Shown: positions 36,263-47,550 of the stretch, piece after piece
How the letters are laid out: each line of letters starts with the position of its first letter
Numbering within the stretch: position 1 is the stretch's first letter
DNA from: Labia minor
Taxonomy: Eukaryota; Arthropoda; Insecta; Dermaptera; Spongiphoridae
Direction of reading: 5' to 3'
Assembly (NCBI GenBank): GCA_963082975.1
Contig: OY720350.1
Span: 19,004,910 to 19,068,909 of the forward strand
Length of the DNA stretch: 64,000 nt
Translations under genes and position numbers: made by a program
Notes under the pieces: generated by a model
Seen by the model: the letters and a program-made list of their open reading frames with translations, nothing else
Databases searched by the model: none
What the model was told of the DNA's origin: nothing

Positions 36263-37483
36263 CAAATATTAGTTTTAGTAAGGACAAAAATGTTTGGACA
36301 TTCATAAGTTTTTAATTGAAACAAAAATTAATTAAATCTATTTCCAAAATATTTGATTTTAACTGTTTTAGTATATTATATTATATTGTTGTTTCTTAAT
36401 TTACAATATAGAATCTATTTATCAACTTTAATTCAGTTTTATAGGCGATATTCACTTTTATTAAATTAATCAATAATTTCCAAGAGATTATTTAATAAAA
36501 AAGATTAATTATTACTAATAATTTAGAAGAATATCCTTAAGACTTGCCTCAAAAAATTAAATAAATTTCAAAATCTCTTAAAATATAATTATTTAAATCA
36601 TTATTATGTTAAATTATAGATTGTATTTTTTAATTACTCTTATACTTTTTTTTTTCAATTTCTTATAATAATAATACTGATTCGATTTTATAATTAAATA
36701 GAAATAATATAAAATCAAATTATTATATTCCAAAATATTATGCTTAAATCTTCTTAGAAAGGGAAAATAATTTGATAATTGAAAGTTAATGATGATCTTT
36801 TCACATTCCATTTAGCTAACACATAAATGAAGACTCCTCACTTTTTATTTTTAATTTTTAATCGAGATTATATGATATCAGTGCCAGTTCATTTCCAACG
36901 GTGATTCGATAAAAATGTTAATGATGGTTTTAAAAAAAAACATTAAAAACCCACACGTTCGAATAGAATGGTTTGGATTCAATTAATATTGAATATTTAC
37001 ACTTAGAAGAATATTGCTTTTAAGATTCCTCTATGCAAAATTCTCTAATTTTTAGGTCATAATGTTCATATTTGCACTGAGTCTAGAACAAGTTTCCGAT
37101 AGAGAAGTATGCATAAAATATCCATTAAATTTTATATGCTTGACTCATGTCCTGTTTATAATAACATTTTATATGCATCGAATCCTTCCAATGAGCATTA
37201 ATTTCAAACAATTCGGTATCTTCTGGAATTTTTCGAAATCAAACATTTTAAATAAAATTTATATAATATTGATTTTTTTTTTTCTATGAATTTTTCATCA
37301 AATTACATAATTATAAATTTTATAAGTTCGTACCATTATTTAAATAAATACACTGTTTCTATAATAATTTATTTAATTATATATAAACAAAAATATTATA
37401 TAATAAAATTGCATTTCAAAAACACTGAATTAATTCAATTTGATGAACATATTTTTATCATACTTATTTTATAGTAATATAAT
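36263..37483. other. INO80 intron, no gene
   Basis: Very AT-rich, with several small chance ORFs. The last 13 bp (37471-37483, ATAGTAATATAAT) are the left target duplication of the next SINE. Confidence 0.55.
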
Positions 37484-37766
37484 TAAAAACAAAAACAACC
37501 CTCTGACTTTTGTACGTCCTACACAAGGGCAACGCCTATCAAGTCGCTTATATCAACTAGGTGTCCTATGTTCAGTAGAACGAGTCCTATCAACCTCTAC
37601 CTTGATTTTCTTGATCGGAGGCGCTACTTTTTATCAAGTAGCTTCCCAATGTTGATGCTGGGTTGACTCCGTCCCATAGAAATTCCCTTGCCAGGCCCGG
37701 GATTTGAACCCGGGACCACGTGAATGTAAGACAGCGACGCTAGCCTCTCACCCAGTGGCGCCTTCA
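37484..37766 (-). repeat. tRNA-derived SINE family S2 with 13-bp target duplication
   Basis: The minus-strand head GGCGCCACTGGGTGAGAGGC (37763-37744) contains an A-box-like region. CCCGGGTTCAAATCCCGGGC (about 37716-37697) is a well-formed T-arm stem and loop containing the B box. There is no matching 3' acceptor strand, so it is not a tRNA gene. The body ends with a T-rich, G-interrupted tail at 37484-37499. ATAGTAATATAAT is repeated exactly at 37471-37483 and 37767-37779, showing retrotransposition by target-primed integration. Confidence 0.88.
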
Positions 37767-38328
37767 ATAGTAATATAATAAACACTTTTTTAAATTTGAA
37801 TAATATTTAGAAAATTGATATATTCATTTTAATTTGGTTTATAGTAATTTTATCCATTTTCATTAAATTCAAACAAATCCTTATTTATTCCCAAAGCTTC
37901 GTCCTCTAATGTCATCATTCACTTGTTAATTTTTTTTAGAAATGAAATTTATATAAATCAACACAACATTTTCAAATTAATTTTTTATAATTTATAATTA
38001 TGTTCATTGTTTTTATTATATTTTTGTAAAATAGATATATGAATGAATGAAATTGTATTATTATTTTTTTCAATTTCTCAGATACCTTTATATAATATAA
38101 TAATTATAATAAATTTGTTTCTTTAAAATTTCCATATTTTTAAATATTAAGAAACTTATTACAGGGATCGATATAAGATTTAAAAAAGTGATTTTAAATA
38201 TATTCTTGTTTTTTTTTTGTTTAGTTTATTGAACACCTTGCCTAACAGGTGTCAGATTAATACATTTTTAATGTGATTTTTTTGTTCTTCAATTCTTTTT
38301 GGACTTTAATAAAATCATTCTAATTATT

Positions 38329-38580
38329 TCAGCCAAATTTATCCCTCAGTTGACTTAGACAGTGAAATTGTGCCCATCTTTGCCTTCCACTCCCTCCCAC
38401 CGCCAGTTTCTTTGGGGGCTGGCTAGCCAGGCGTGACGTCACCACGGTCTCCTGGACGTTGGCGGAACGTCGGCACGGCCGAGCGACCCTTCATGCCAGC
38501 AACCCTGCCGTCCTTGGGGCTCCTCCACATCCACTATTACCCACCACCTTGGCACTCGACACCTGAACAATAGGCTTACC
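38329..38580. promoter_or_regulatory. GC-rich island with CRE palindrome inside an INO80 intron
   Basis: About 200 bp of GC-rich, single-copy DNA in a strongly AT-rich intron, including CpG-rich GGCGGAACGTCGGCACGGCC and the ATF/CREB palindrome TGACGTCA at 38434-38441. It resembles no repeat in the window. An acceptor-like TTATTTCAG ends near 38330, but phase 0 reading meets a stop after six codons. One other frame is open for about 30 codons (DLDSEIVPIFAFHSLPPPV). A regulatory element, a cryptic exon or an unknown mobile element are all possible. Confidence 0.35.
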
Positions 38581-39308
38581 AATAATTTACCTAATCAACC
38601 AAATCTTCAATCCAATCACTTCAACCAAAATTGGATCCTTCACTCAACCAGAAAAATTCTTTATTTTATTATTATATAATCGATAATATCTTCTGGATTT
38701 AAAATCATTTTGGATGCATTCAACACCATCTTCCTATTTTCTCAAGGCTTTTTTTATTTAAATATCCTTGTAGATGTTTTCATTCTTTTATCAAATTAAA
38801 TTAAAATCTACACACACATGAATGATTAATAAAAAGGTTTATAAAAGATCGAACGGGTTATCTGGTCCGACTTTCAATTTTATTTATTTATTTTATTTTC
38901 TATTATTTTTTTTTTATTTTAGCTGGTTTTTAATTTTTTCCAATTTTAATCCTTATACTTAAATTGAATAATAGTTTTACAAGTATACTTATGGACCTTA
39001 TATACTTAACCTTATATTCACTTAAATTATTATATATTATTTTGAATTTATGTTAGATGATGGACCCAATTTCATCCATTTAATAGTCACCCATACATTA
39101 TTAGAATATGAATAGAAATAATATCGAATTTCAACTAAAAACAATATTATTATTATAACATAATATATTGTAAATTATTAGTAATGTTAAGTGTTTTTAA
39201 AAATAATGTAAAATTTAAAAAATTTGTTATTTTAGATAAAATAATCAATAATATTGTTAATTTATTATTAACTAACTATTAATTTAGTATATATTCTAGT
39301 AAGTATAG

Positions 39309-39642
39309 AGGTTTCAGGGATTTGGATAAAACTTTACCAGTGGATTCCTTTTTTAATTCTTTCTTAAACTTTCCTTATGCATTATTTCGCGGTCGCTTCT
39401 AGTTTCCTAGATAAAAATTATTAAATTTTGACAGATAAACTAGTTAGTTAGCCATTTATTAATGTGAATAAGTAAATAATTAGTGAATTAGTCAATAAAA
39501 CATTACTAAATAGCTGCTCATTCATAACTAGTTTATCTGTCAAAATTTAATAATTTTTAAAGTTTCTTTGGAATTAAAAAAGAAATCCATTGGTAAAGTT
39601 TTATCCAAATCCCTGAAGCTTCCGTTTTTTGTAAACAATTAC
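39309..39642. mobile_element. MITE family G, copy 2 (left end truncated)
   Basis: The right end TTTGTAAACAATTAC and interior match 26338-26745. Here the interior forms a long foldback: GGATAAAACTTTACCAGTGG (about 39323-39342) is mirrored by CCATTGGTAAAGTTTTATCC (about 39587-39606). Confidence 0.8.
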
Positions 39643-39771
39643 CATTATTCTAATTTAAAATCTTTTTATTTTTTAATAAAATCAAATTTTTTTCGCGTTA
39701 GTAGATTCTATTACACCTACAATTTTTAATTTTGTACAAAAGTGTATATTTGTGATGTATAGAGGCTATCT

Positions 39772-39954
39772 CAGTGATTCTCAACCACTGTGCCGCAAGA
39801 TTATGAGGCTCTTAAAGATTTTTTCAATTTGATTCTAAAAAAGAGGTAAACCGTTTTTGGGACCACTTTTACATTTATCTTTTTCTTTGTGTGGTGCCAA
39901 ATTTTTTAAACCGTTAAAGTGTGCCGCGGTAAAAAAAAAGTTTGAGAACCACTG
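39772..39954. mobile_element. hAT MITE family H1, copy 1, perfect 8-bp duplication
   Basis: Ends CAGTGATTCTCAACCACTG and AGTTTGAGAACCACTG. Both subterminal regions carry GTGCCGC. GGCTATCT is repeated exactly at 39764-39771 and 39955-39962. Non-coding, in an INO80 intron. Confidence 0.92.
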
Positions 39955-40533
39955 GGCTATCTATATTTTTCTATAAATCCAACTCAATTTCTAAAATAGT
40001 TATATATTAATGAATTTTCTATTTGATAAAACTATTTATTTATAATTTTTATTTGAACTGAACTTATTGATGATATCCTTGAATTCTTTTCATAAATGAG
40101 ATTCCAAGCCTCAAAAACATTTATTATCTATTTATAACGATTTTATTTTTTCTTATATGAATATTGTTCTTTGAAAGGAAGAGGGTGGCTGAAGAAAAAT
40201 TCTCATTATTTTTATATTAAGCAACAACAATTTATTTCTATTATTATCATTGTACTTTTACTCCCTCTGAATTTATTATTCTTTTTTTTTTTGTACCTAT
40301 ATATTTATTATAATGGGAATTTTACTTGATATAATATTCCCTTTTTTCTCACTTCTTTCTGCTAGATGTGACACAATAATTTCATTTTTTTTTTATTTCG
40401 TATAATCGAGATGAGCTCTTGTTTATTTTTTAAAAAAGAGGTAATTTGTTGACTCGTCATTTTAATGATATTTTTAATTTAGTACGTTTTTTTCTTTGAT
40501 ATACCCTAATGACCTAAGCTATTTTCTTTTTAG

Positions 40534-40638
40534 TCTGATGGTTTGGCTCCTCCGCCTATGAAAAAGCTTCGCTTGGATGACATGCCCGATGATTCTTACG
40601 TAAACTTGGATTCGGGACAAGCCAGTCCCGTCAGTGAG
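40534..40638 (+). CDS. INO80: INO80 exon: acidic/Ser segment
   Basis: This 105-nt, phase 0-0 exon encodes 35 residues: SDGLAPPPMKKLRLDDMPDD, then SYVNLDSGQASPVSE. PMKKLRLDD is a basic patch, possibly a nuclear localisation signal (inference). DDSYVNLDS..SP.SE resembles the short acidic, Ser-rich region of animal INO80 C-terminal tails, which supports gene continuity. The acceptor is CTTTTTAG after a T-rich tract and the donor GTAAAT. Because it is a multiple of three and phase 0-0, it could be skipped without a frameshift. Confidence 0.92.
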
Positions 40639-41278
40639 GTAAATCCTTTAATGGTCATTTCAATTCAATAGTTGATTATTGATATAGAATTTTATATTAT
40701 TTATTAAAATAACGTTTTATGTTACTAAAACATTTTTTTAAATTTATTTATTGGCATTAAATTTGCTATCTAAACATACTGGATCAATTTTTAAAGGAAT
40801 TCAAATGTATTTCTTCGATTTACTTTTTCATTTAAAGTTTAATTTTCAAAATCCAATCTAGTAATTTATGGGAGAATTAATAAATAAATTTAGAAATAAT
40901 TAAAAATAAATAAATTTACATATTTTATTTTAAAAAATATTATTAGTCCCTTTATTATTTTCGAGGGCATATTTGATTAAAAATCTGTTTATCTAATATT
41001 CTAACCGTTGAGCCATAATAGTAGCCTTAATAGATATTCAAATTAACCCTCTAAAATTATAAAATAAAAAAAAAAAATAAAAATTATGTAATATTCCTAT
41101 TTATACATTATTTGTAATAATGACGTTGAGAATACGTTTTTTAATTGAAAAATGTCATTCCAACTTTTGCATTTTAATAATATTTTTAAGTTCCCTATAT
41201 TCTGAATAATAATAAAAAAAATGATAAATTATTATTAGGTTTGCAATTCTAATTTTTTTCTAATTCTCTGTCTATTAG

Positions 41279-41375
41279 ATTTCTCATGGCAGTGGAGCAC
41301 ATGCAAATGCAAACCAAGACGAAACAAGTAATGAGGGTCTTATTGTAGACATGGATACACCATCCCAACCACAGG
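41279..41375 (+). CDS. INO80: INO80 exon: Asn/Asp-rich segment
   Basis: This 97-nt exon encodes ISHGSGAHANANQDETSNEG, then LIVDMDTPSQPQ and the first base of an Ala codon. The preceding exon ends SPVSE, and the joined SPVSEIS continues the conserved Ser-rich stretch. The acceptor is TCTATTAG and the donor GTGAGT, ending in phase 1. The intron that follows is 10264 nt and packed with transposons. Confidence 0.9.
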
Positions 41376-41511
41376 GTGAGTACAAATAACAATTTCTTCA
41401 ATTTCTTTTTTTTAAGTGATTTTTATAAAAAAATCAGAGAAAAACTCATTATTTAATATTATAATAATATAATCTATAAAAAATATATCTGTAAACTTGT
41501 GTTCACCAATT

Positions 41512-42368
41512 TTTTGTAGACTTTATAAAAGCATATGACTCAATAGATCTGGAAAAACTTTTTCGAATTTTGATCTTAATGGGAATTCCGAAAAAACTAG
41601 TACAAATTTATCTTGAAGGTAGTAAAGGAAGAGTAAGATGCGGGAATCAACTGTAAGAAACTTTCGAAATTCAGAATGGGTTAAAACAAGGATACACATT
41701 ATCAGCAATTTTATTTAATTTAGAACTGGAATATGTAATTAGACAAATTGGGGAAAAATCAAACGAAATCCAATTAAACAAAAAAATTCAAGTATTAGGT
41801 TACGCAGACGACTTAAATAATTAGGAGTTTCGGCAATTGCAATTAAAGATAGCGTAGAAAAATTAATCGAATCAGGAAAAGATGTGGGGTTGGAAATTAA
41901 TAGTTCTAAGTCAAAATATTGAGTAACAGAGAGAAATAGTATTAACATAGAAAGTCTTAACATACAAAATATAGAATTTGAAGATTTATAAAAATTTCAA
42001 TATTAATCACGAATGATAATAATATTCGAGAAGAATTTAAATCGAGATTGCAATCAGCATGGTCTATGACCTTGGAAGATAAGAGTATTGCATGACCTCT
42101 CTATGCATCTCCAGACATAGGGTTATGATATCGAGAAGGTTGCGATTGGCAGGACACGTGGCTTAATGGGAGAGGAAAGAATGGCGAACGGTATATTTGT
42201 GGGGAGACCAATTGGGAAACGTCCGCTTGGAAGATCAAGGGAGTGGACAATTATGAAGGAACCTGAGAGAGAAAGGAGAATGTAAGAGGATAGGGACACT
42301 TCGAGAAATGTGGTTTCTGTGGCGAAGAACTTTCGTGTTCCGTAGAGCCATAACGAGAGATATATAGA
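41512..42368 (+). mobile_element. Non-LTR retrotransposon fragment with reverse transcriptase core, copy L3
   Basis: The only copy reaching the reverse transcriptase domain. DFIKAYDSIDLEKLFRIL (from 41519), GLKQGYTLSAILFNLELE (about 41679-41732) and YADDL (41801-41815) are standard RT motifs, the last being the catalytic Asp pair. Internal stops, a deletion after YADDL and frameshifts show it is dead. The end is AGAGCCATAACGAGAGATAT near 42345-42364. It starts 137 bp after an INO80 donor, in sense orientation. The minus-strand ORFs at 41523-41963 are antisense shadows. Confidence 0.88.
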
Positions 42369-42941
42369 TAGAGGTTGTAAACTTTAATGGTTAACTTCGA
42401 TTATTTAAATATCATAAATTATTCTATAAATATAAATAAAATTGTGAATTTTAATAAGTTAAAAAAATTATTTTATATATTTGGGAAGTTCTTGTTTTTG
42501 TATTTTTGGAACTTTAAATGAATAAATCATAATTGATTCATTTTATATAGAATTTCTTTTTATTTATGAATTTTTTATACATTTTAAATAAAAAATATAA
42601 AATTACAAACATCATTTTTTAAAAATAAATTCTATATTAAACTCATATCTTAATTTTCAATTCTTGAAATCTCTGCATTCAATCAAGATTATCGGAAAAG
42701 AGTGTTCCAAATGCTAAGCTATCTTATCTATTAAATATACATATCAATGGAATAAATGATATTTAAAATAAATAATTTATTTAATCTAATATTACAATAA
42801 TGTACAAAATTTTCATCTCTAATGAAAATTGTTTTTATCGTCTTTAAGTTGACATTTGTGAGGGTAAAAATTTTTAGGTTACTGAGATGCATATTATTAA
42901 AGGGGAGGTAATATAGAGTATAGACTCTATAGACTATAGAC

Positions 42942-43113
42942 CAGTGATTCTCAACCAGTGTGCCGCGAGATTATGAGGCTCTTAAACATTTCCGACTTTT
43001 TTTCTAATTTTTTCAATATGGTAAACTTTTACACTTATCTTTTTCTTTTTGTGCCGCCAAATAAAACCCGTTAAAAGTGTGCCGCGGTAAAAAAAAAAAG
43101 TTGAGAATCACTG
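42942..43113. mobile_element. hAT MITE family H1, copy 2
   Basis: CAGTGATTCTCAACCAGTGT to GTTGAGAATCACTG. The flanks CTATAGAC and GTATAGAT match at 6 of 8 positions, so it is an older insertion than copy 1. It contains the paired GTGCCGC motifs. Confidence 0.85.
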
Positions 43114-44599
43114 GTATAGATTGTAAGAAAATATTCAATTAAATTTTCTAAAGTAATTTTAAGTATTATTGGCCAAAATTAATTTATAAATATATACAAA
43201 TTTATCTTATATCTACCATCCCTATTATCAATCACTTTCATAATAAATAAAAATAATAATGAATAAAACTTGCTTTAGTATTATGTATTTATTATAAAAA
43301 TCGTTAAGTTAGAGTGCGAATTTTTTCCAAAATTGTATATGCAGAATTGTTATTATTATCACAGGATATATATAAAGTTTTCAACAATATATTATAATTA
43401 AATTCCTTCCGTCATTCAATAATTTGAAAGCATTTTTGTCTATTCAAAAACATTAATTATTTATTTTTAAATAAAAATTAAATGAATGGACTGTAATTAG
43501 AATTTAAGAATTTATTAAATTTTAAAAGTAAAATATTTCTTTAAAAAAATTTAAATATCACACGTTTCATGTTTTTATTTATTTATTTATTTATTTTTTT
43601 TATATAAATATATAAACAAATAATATTTTAATATCCGTCTATCAAAATATTTCATTGCTATCCGAAATGGCATGCAAGCTGCAGGTTTTAATTTCCATCA
43701 ACATTAACATTTTATTATTAATTAATTTTTTGAGAAATCCACTTTTTTACCAAAATAAATCTCAACATTCAAATCTTTTTTTATATTTTTGTTAATATAA
43801 TAACAAAATATTCACAAAAAGTCTCATTAAAATTCAAAAATGATGTGAATTTTTTTTTTTTAAATAAAATTCTTCATATTTAATTATCTTCCGTTTTCTG
43901 ATATACCTACGTAAAATTATCATGGATTATTATTTCAGACCAATTACATTTTAATTACTTTAATAACAATTTATTTAGATTATCTTTTTTTACTTTATTA
44001 CTTATTATTATTATTATTATTGTTATTATTTTCATTTTTTTTTTGTAGAATTTTTATTAATTCTTGGAAGGTTAAATGTTATATTAATGGCATTAAATTG
44101 ATATTTTTTTTTCTCATCTCGAATTCAATTATAATGTATTGAAGTGTAAAAATAGATTTTACAATGGGGGATGTGGATTAATTTTTTTGAGATTTATGAA
44201 GCATTTCGTGTTATTCATTACTCTCCTGGGATGGGGCATATAATGTAACGTTTCCGTTTAAAGGGTTGGCCACATGTTCAAGATCCTTAAGGGTTGTAAG
44301 TGCCAGACGTCCTTAGGGATAATATTCACCCATTTAGGGGTGACACCCCTTTTGGTTTCTAACCGCGATAAAATAGAAGTGGGTGCTTGTTCTTAACGAG
44401 TTGGTTAATTTGCCAGATTGCATCTCTTTGCTTATCTCATTTTTAAGTAATAATAATAATAATAATACTTAGTCTTTTAGCAACCCTTTCATTTCTCGTT
44501 TTACTCTGAGTATTTAAATTCTCTTTTCAAATTTTATAAATTTTAAGTTTATAAAATGTGAAATATGGAAGAAAAGCTATTTACTTAATTTCACCTATG
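43114..44599. other. INO80 intron, no gene
   Basis: AT-rich. A GC-richer stretch at about 44215-44420 (GGGTTGGCCACATGTTCAAG, GGGGTGACACCCC) is not recognised. (TAA)n lies near 44446-44466. Confidence 0.5.
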
Positions 44600-45372
44600 A
44601 ATGTAAATCGAGTTTACAATCGGGTAACGCCTGTTATCATGCAGTAAGGGGGCTTATCTCATCAAAATTATTATCAAAGGGGAATAAAATTAAAATATAT
44701 AAAACAATTAATATGCTGGATGTATTATATGGGTGTGAGGCAGGGTACATGACCTTGGGAGACGAGAGTAGATTTAGAGTAGCGGTCGGAGAACTGGGTA
44801 AATTACCCCAAATGGGGTAAAAATGAAACTTTTGTGAGTAAAAAAAGTATATATTTTTAATTTGCTATTTTATAAACCTGTTAGTATTTTTCCAAATTAA
44901 TTTTTTTAGTTATTGTTCTCTTTTCAAAATTATCATGGAGGACTATAATAGGAAAGATGCTAAAAAGAGGCGATTTTGTTGTTGTTTTTTTTTCAACTTA
45001 CATAAAAATATTTTGGGGTAATGATTAAAAAAGTTCCCCGACCGCTGATTTAGAGTATTTGAGAATATGATTCTTCGCAGCATTTATAGGACAAAGAAAG
45101 ATGAGGTAACCGGAGAATGGTTACTGCATAACGAGGAATTGCATGACCTCCAGAAATAGTTCGGGTTATAAAATTGAGAAGGATTCGAAAAATTATATTG
45201 GTGGCAAGACCGATTGGGAAACGTTCTCTTGGAAGACCAAGGCAGACAAAGTAGGAAGGGACGTGAGAGAGATGGGAAAATGTCGGAGTTGGATCGGGGG
45301 ACTTGGAGAAATGTGGTTGCTGTGGGTAAGAACTTTCGAGTTCCTTAGAGCCACAGAGATAGATAAATAGAT
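44600..45372 (+). mobile_element. Non-LTR retrotransposon 3' fragment, copy L4, interrupted by a hAT MITE
   Basis: Aligns with L5 from about GTTTACAATCGGGTAACGCC to the 3' end GAGCCACAGAGATAGATAAA. It is split by the hAT element at 44780-45047, and the 75-codon ORF at 45143-45370 is part of it. Many stops; inactive. Confidence 0.87.
44780..45047. mobile_element. hAT MITE (AGCGGTCGG ends) inside LINE copy L4
   Basis: Ends TAGCGGTCGGAGAACT and AAGTTCCCCGACCGCTG are inverted repeats. The 8 bp ATTTAGAG are duplicated exactly (44772-44779 and 45048-45055). The homologous uninterrupted sequence GATTTAGAGTATTTGAGAA is present in copy L5 near 53480, a direct empty-site comparison. Confidence 0.93.
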
Positions 45373-46190
45373 ATTCTAGATAGATTTTTAGATTTTATTT
45401 CATAAATGAAAAACAAAACAAAAAAATAATGTTAACATTTCTCTTAATATTTTTATTATTTTTCCAATAGTTATCAAATATCATGAATTATGAAAAGTTT
45501 TTAAGAAGAGAATAATTAACCTAGCAAGGGTGAATTTAATGATTATTAAACAGTTATAATTATTTTTACATTTGAAAAAAAAAACAAAAAAAAAACGTAT
45601 TCTGCGTTCTGGAATGTTTCTATACTCTGTCCACCTGTATTTTAATTATTTTAAGATAGATCTTTTTTAATGCTTATTCCACTGTTCAAAAAATTAAGTG
45701 TAAATTATTTAATTAATTCATACATTAATTTAATTATTATTATTACCTAACTGTTATTTTATCATCATCAGTACGTCCTTCTACTTTTGTACTTATTTTA
45801 TAGATCTTCCTTAATAAATTTTGAAATTCATTTAACTCCATGCTTAGATTTTTATCATTTGCAATTTTTTTCCGCATTTTAATTAATATATACATATCCT
45901 TTATTAATTTTAATTTAAATATAAATAAGTCTTATTTGAACTTTATTTACAAGTGAACTCTTCACACAATAAATTTCTTTTTCTTTTTTTTTTCTTGTTA
46001 TTTACCTTTTAAAAGTGATCTTAGGTATTTTAATTGTAATGATTGCATTTTATTCATTTAGATTAGTTTTAAATTTAAAAACAAATGATAATTACATGGG
46101 AATATTTTTTATTAAAATAAATTATTGTATAAATTACACTTAAAGTATTATTATTACTTATTCATTTATAATCGTCCATATATATATACA
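45373..46190. other. INO80 intron, no gene
   Basis: AT-rich, no repeat family recognised. Confidence 0.55.
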
Positions 46191-47110
46191 CGAGATCAGG
46201 TCAATAAGTCCGTGACTTTTTGAATAAAACAGATTTTTTGATAAAAAATTATTTTATTTTTGAATGTATTCTCCTTTGAGCTCTATACTCTTCGCCCAAA
46301 GTTCTTCCATTTTTTTTTGATCCCTTCTAAAAAATAATATTTATTGAGAACATCAAAATAGATTTGTTTGTGAGATTATTTCCTCGTTGGAGTCAAATCT
46401 CTTTCCGCCGAGCCATTTCTTCAGGTTTAAAAACAAGAAATACGAGGGTGGTCTGAAAAGTTTCCGACCTGACCAAGAAAAACGATGTTTTTCAATTTTT
46501 TTTTGTTTTATTTTTCAAAATTCAAGATAGCTGAGTCCTGTACGATGTCAGCTGAACGTATGCGAAATATTTTGCAAAACCATATGAATATGGAAAGCTG
46601 TGTGCAACGTGGGTGCCGCATTTCCTATCGTTAGACCAAAAATTGCTTCGGAAAACCATTTCTAACGACAATTTGGCGCTGTAGGCGTAATCCAAACGAA
46701 TTTTTGCGTCGATTCATAACTGTTGATGAGACTTAAATTAAATTAAATCAAATTTAATTAATTAATTAAATAATTTATTAATTAATTAGAACACCGTTAT
46801 GAGAAATGTAACAGTGTTGATGGAGATTATGTTGAAAAATATAGCAAAAAAAAATAATTTAAAAACTTCGATTTTCTTGGCCAGGTCGGAAACTTTTCGT
46901 GGTCACTCGGGGATAATAGCGCAGAAATTTACTTTTTTTCATTTTCTTCTCAAATCACGAAGTTGTCTGTTATTAATGAATGTCAAACAAAAACTAAAGC
47001 ACCCAGTTGGTTCAAATTTCAACAGGTTGCCTGCTGACAGGGGCAGTGTTCCATTTCATTTAAAAGACGAGAAATTCAAAAAGTCACGGACTTATTGACC
47101 TGCCCTCGTG
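46191..47110 (-). mobile_element. Mariner deletion derivative (outer) carrying a second mariner
   Basis: The left end CAGGTCAATAAGTCCGTGAC and its complement at the right end form terminal repeats with TATATA-rich flanks. The minus strand has a transposase start, MKKSKFLRYY, near 46951, and a C-terminal part with LKKWLGGKRFDSNEEIISQT (about 46435-46376), then DQKKMEELWAKSIELKGEYI (about 46324-46265). Both match mariner transposases. The middle is replaced by the inner element 46443-46898. The 99-codon ORF at 46799-47098 crosses both elements and is artefactual. Confidence 0.88.
46443..46898 (+). mobile_element. Internally deleted mariner, family M1 copy 3 (inner)
   Basis: Near-identical to 7713-8191: CGAGGGTGGTCTGAAAAGTT start after TA, the MSAERMRNILQNHMNME remnant and the RYEKC..VDGDYVEK remnant in a shifted frame. 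The right terminus is cut after GGAAACTTTTC, where outer-element sequence resumes. It is nested in a different mariner lineage. Confidence 0.88.
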
Positions 47111-47550
47111 TGTATATATTGTTATATATATACAGAGATAATAATTTCAATATCAATACCTTCTGATTATTTTTATTTTATTAAAATAGTTAAAATGAAG
47201 AATTATATGCATAGTGATTGCTGATCAGCGACCTAAAATTTTATTATTTACTTAAAACAAAATGTTTTCTGAATTTATTCAATAACGGCATATTCAGTGT
47301 AAATAATAATTATTTCTTATCGATTTTTAGATTAAATTCATTCATAGAAATTATAAACTAGTTAATTAGAAAAACAATATATTTTGAATAATGTAAGAAA
47401 AAAAATAAAATGTTAAAATATGAAATATGTATAAAAATGGGTTCATATTTTAAGAAGAACAATTTGGAAGAATTTTTTTTTAATTCATTAATATCGTATC
47501 AGGGTATAAAAATTGTTTCTATTAAACGAACTTTGTATCTCTTAATTTTT

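Noticed and set aside
37697-37763. tRNA gene
   Set aside because: It has a good T-arm and B box but no 3' acceptor strand pairing with GGCGCC, and it is embedded in a SINE with a target duplication.
38330-38420. Constitutive INO80 exon after TTATTTCAG
   Set aside because: Flanking INO80 exons already join plausibly, and the required phase gives a stop after six codons; kept only as a possible poison exon or regulatory island.
41523-41963. Minus-strand ORFs of 61 and 74 codons
   Set aside because: Antisense of the LINE L3 reverse transcriptase region.
46799-47098. 99-codon ORF
   Set aside because: It crosses the boundary between two nested mariners and is out of frame with both transposase remnants.
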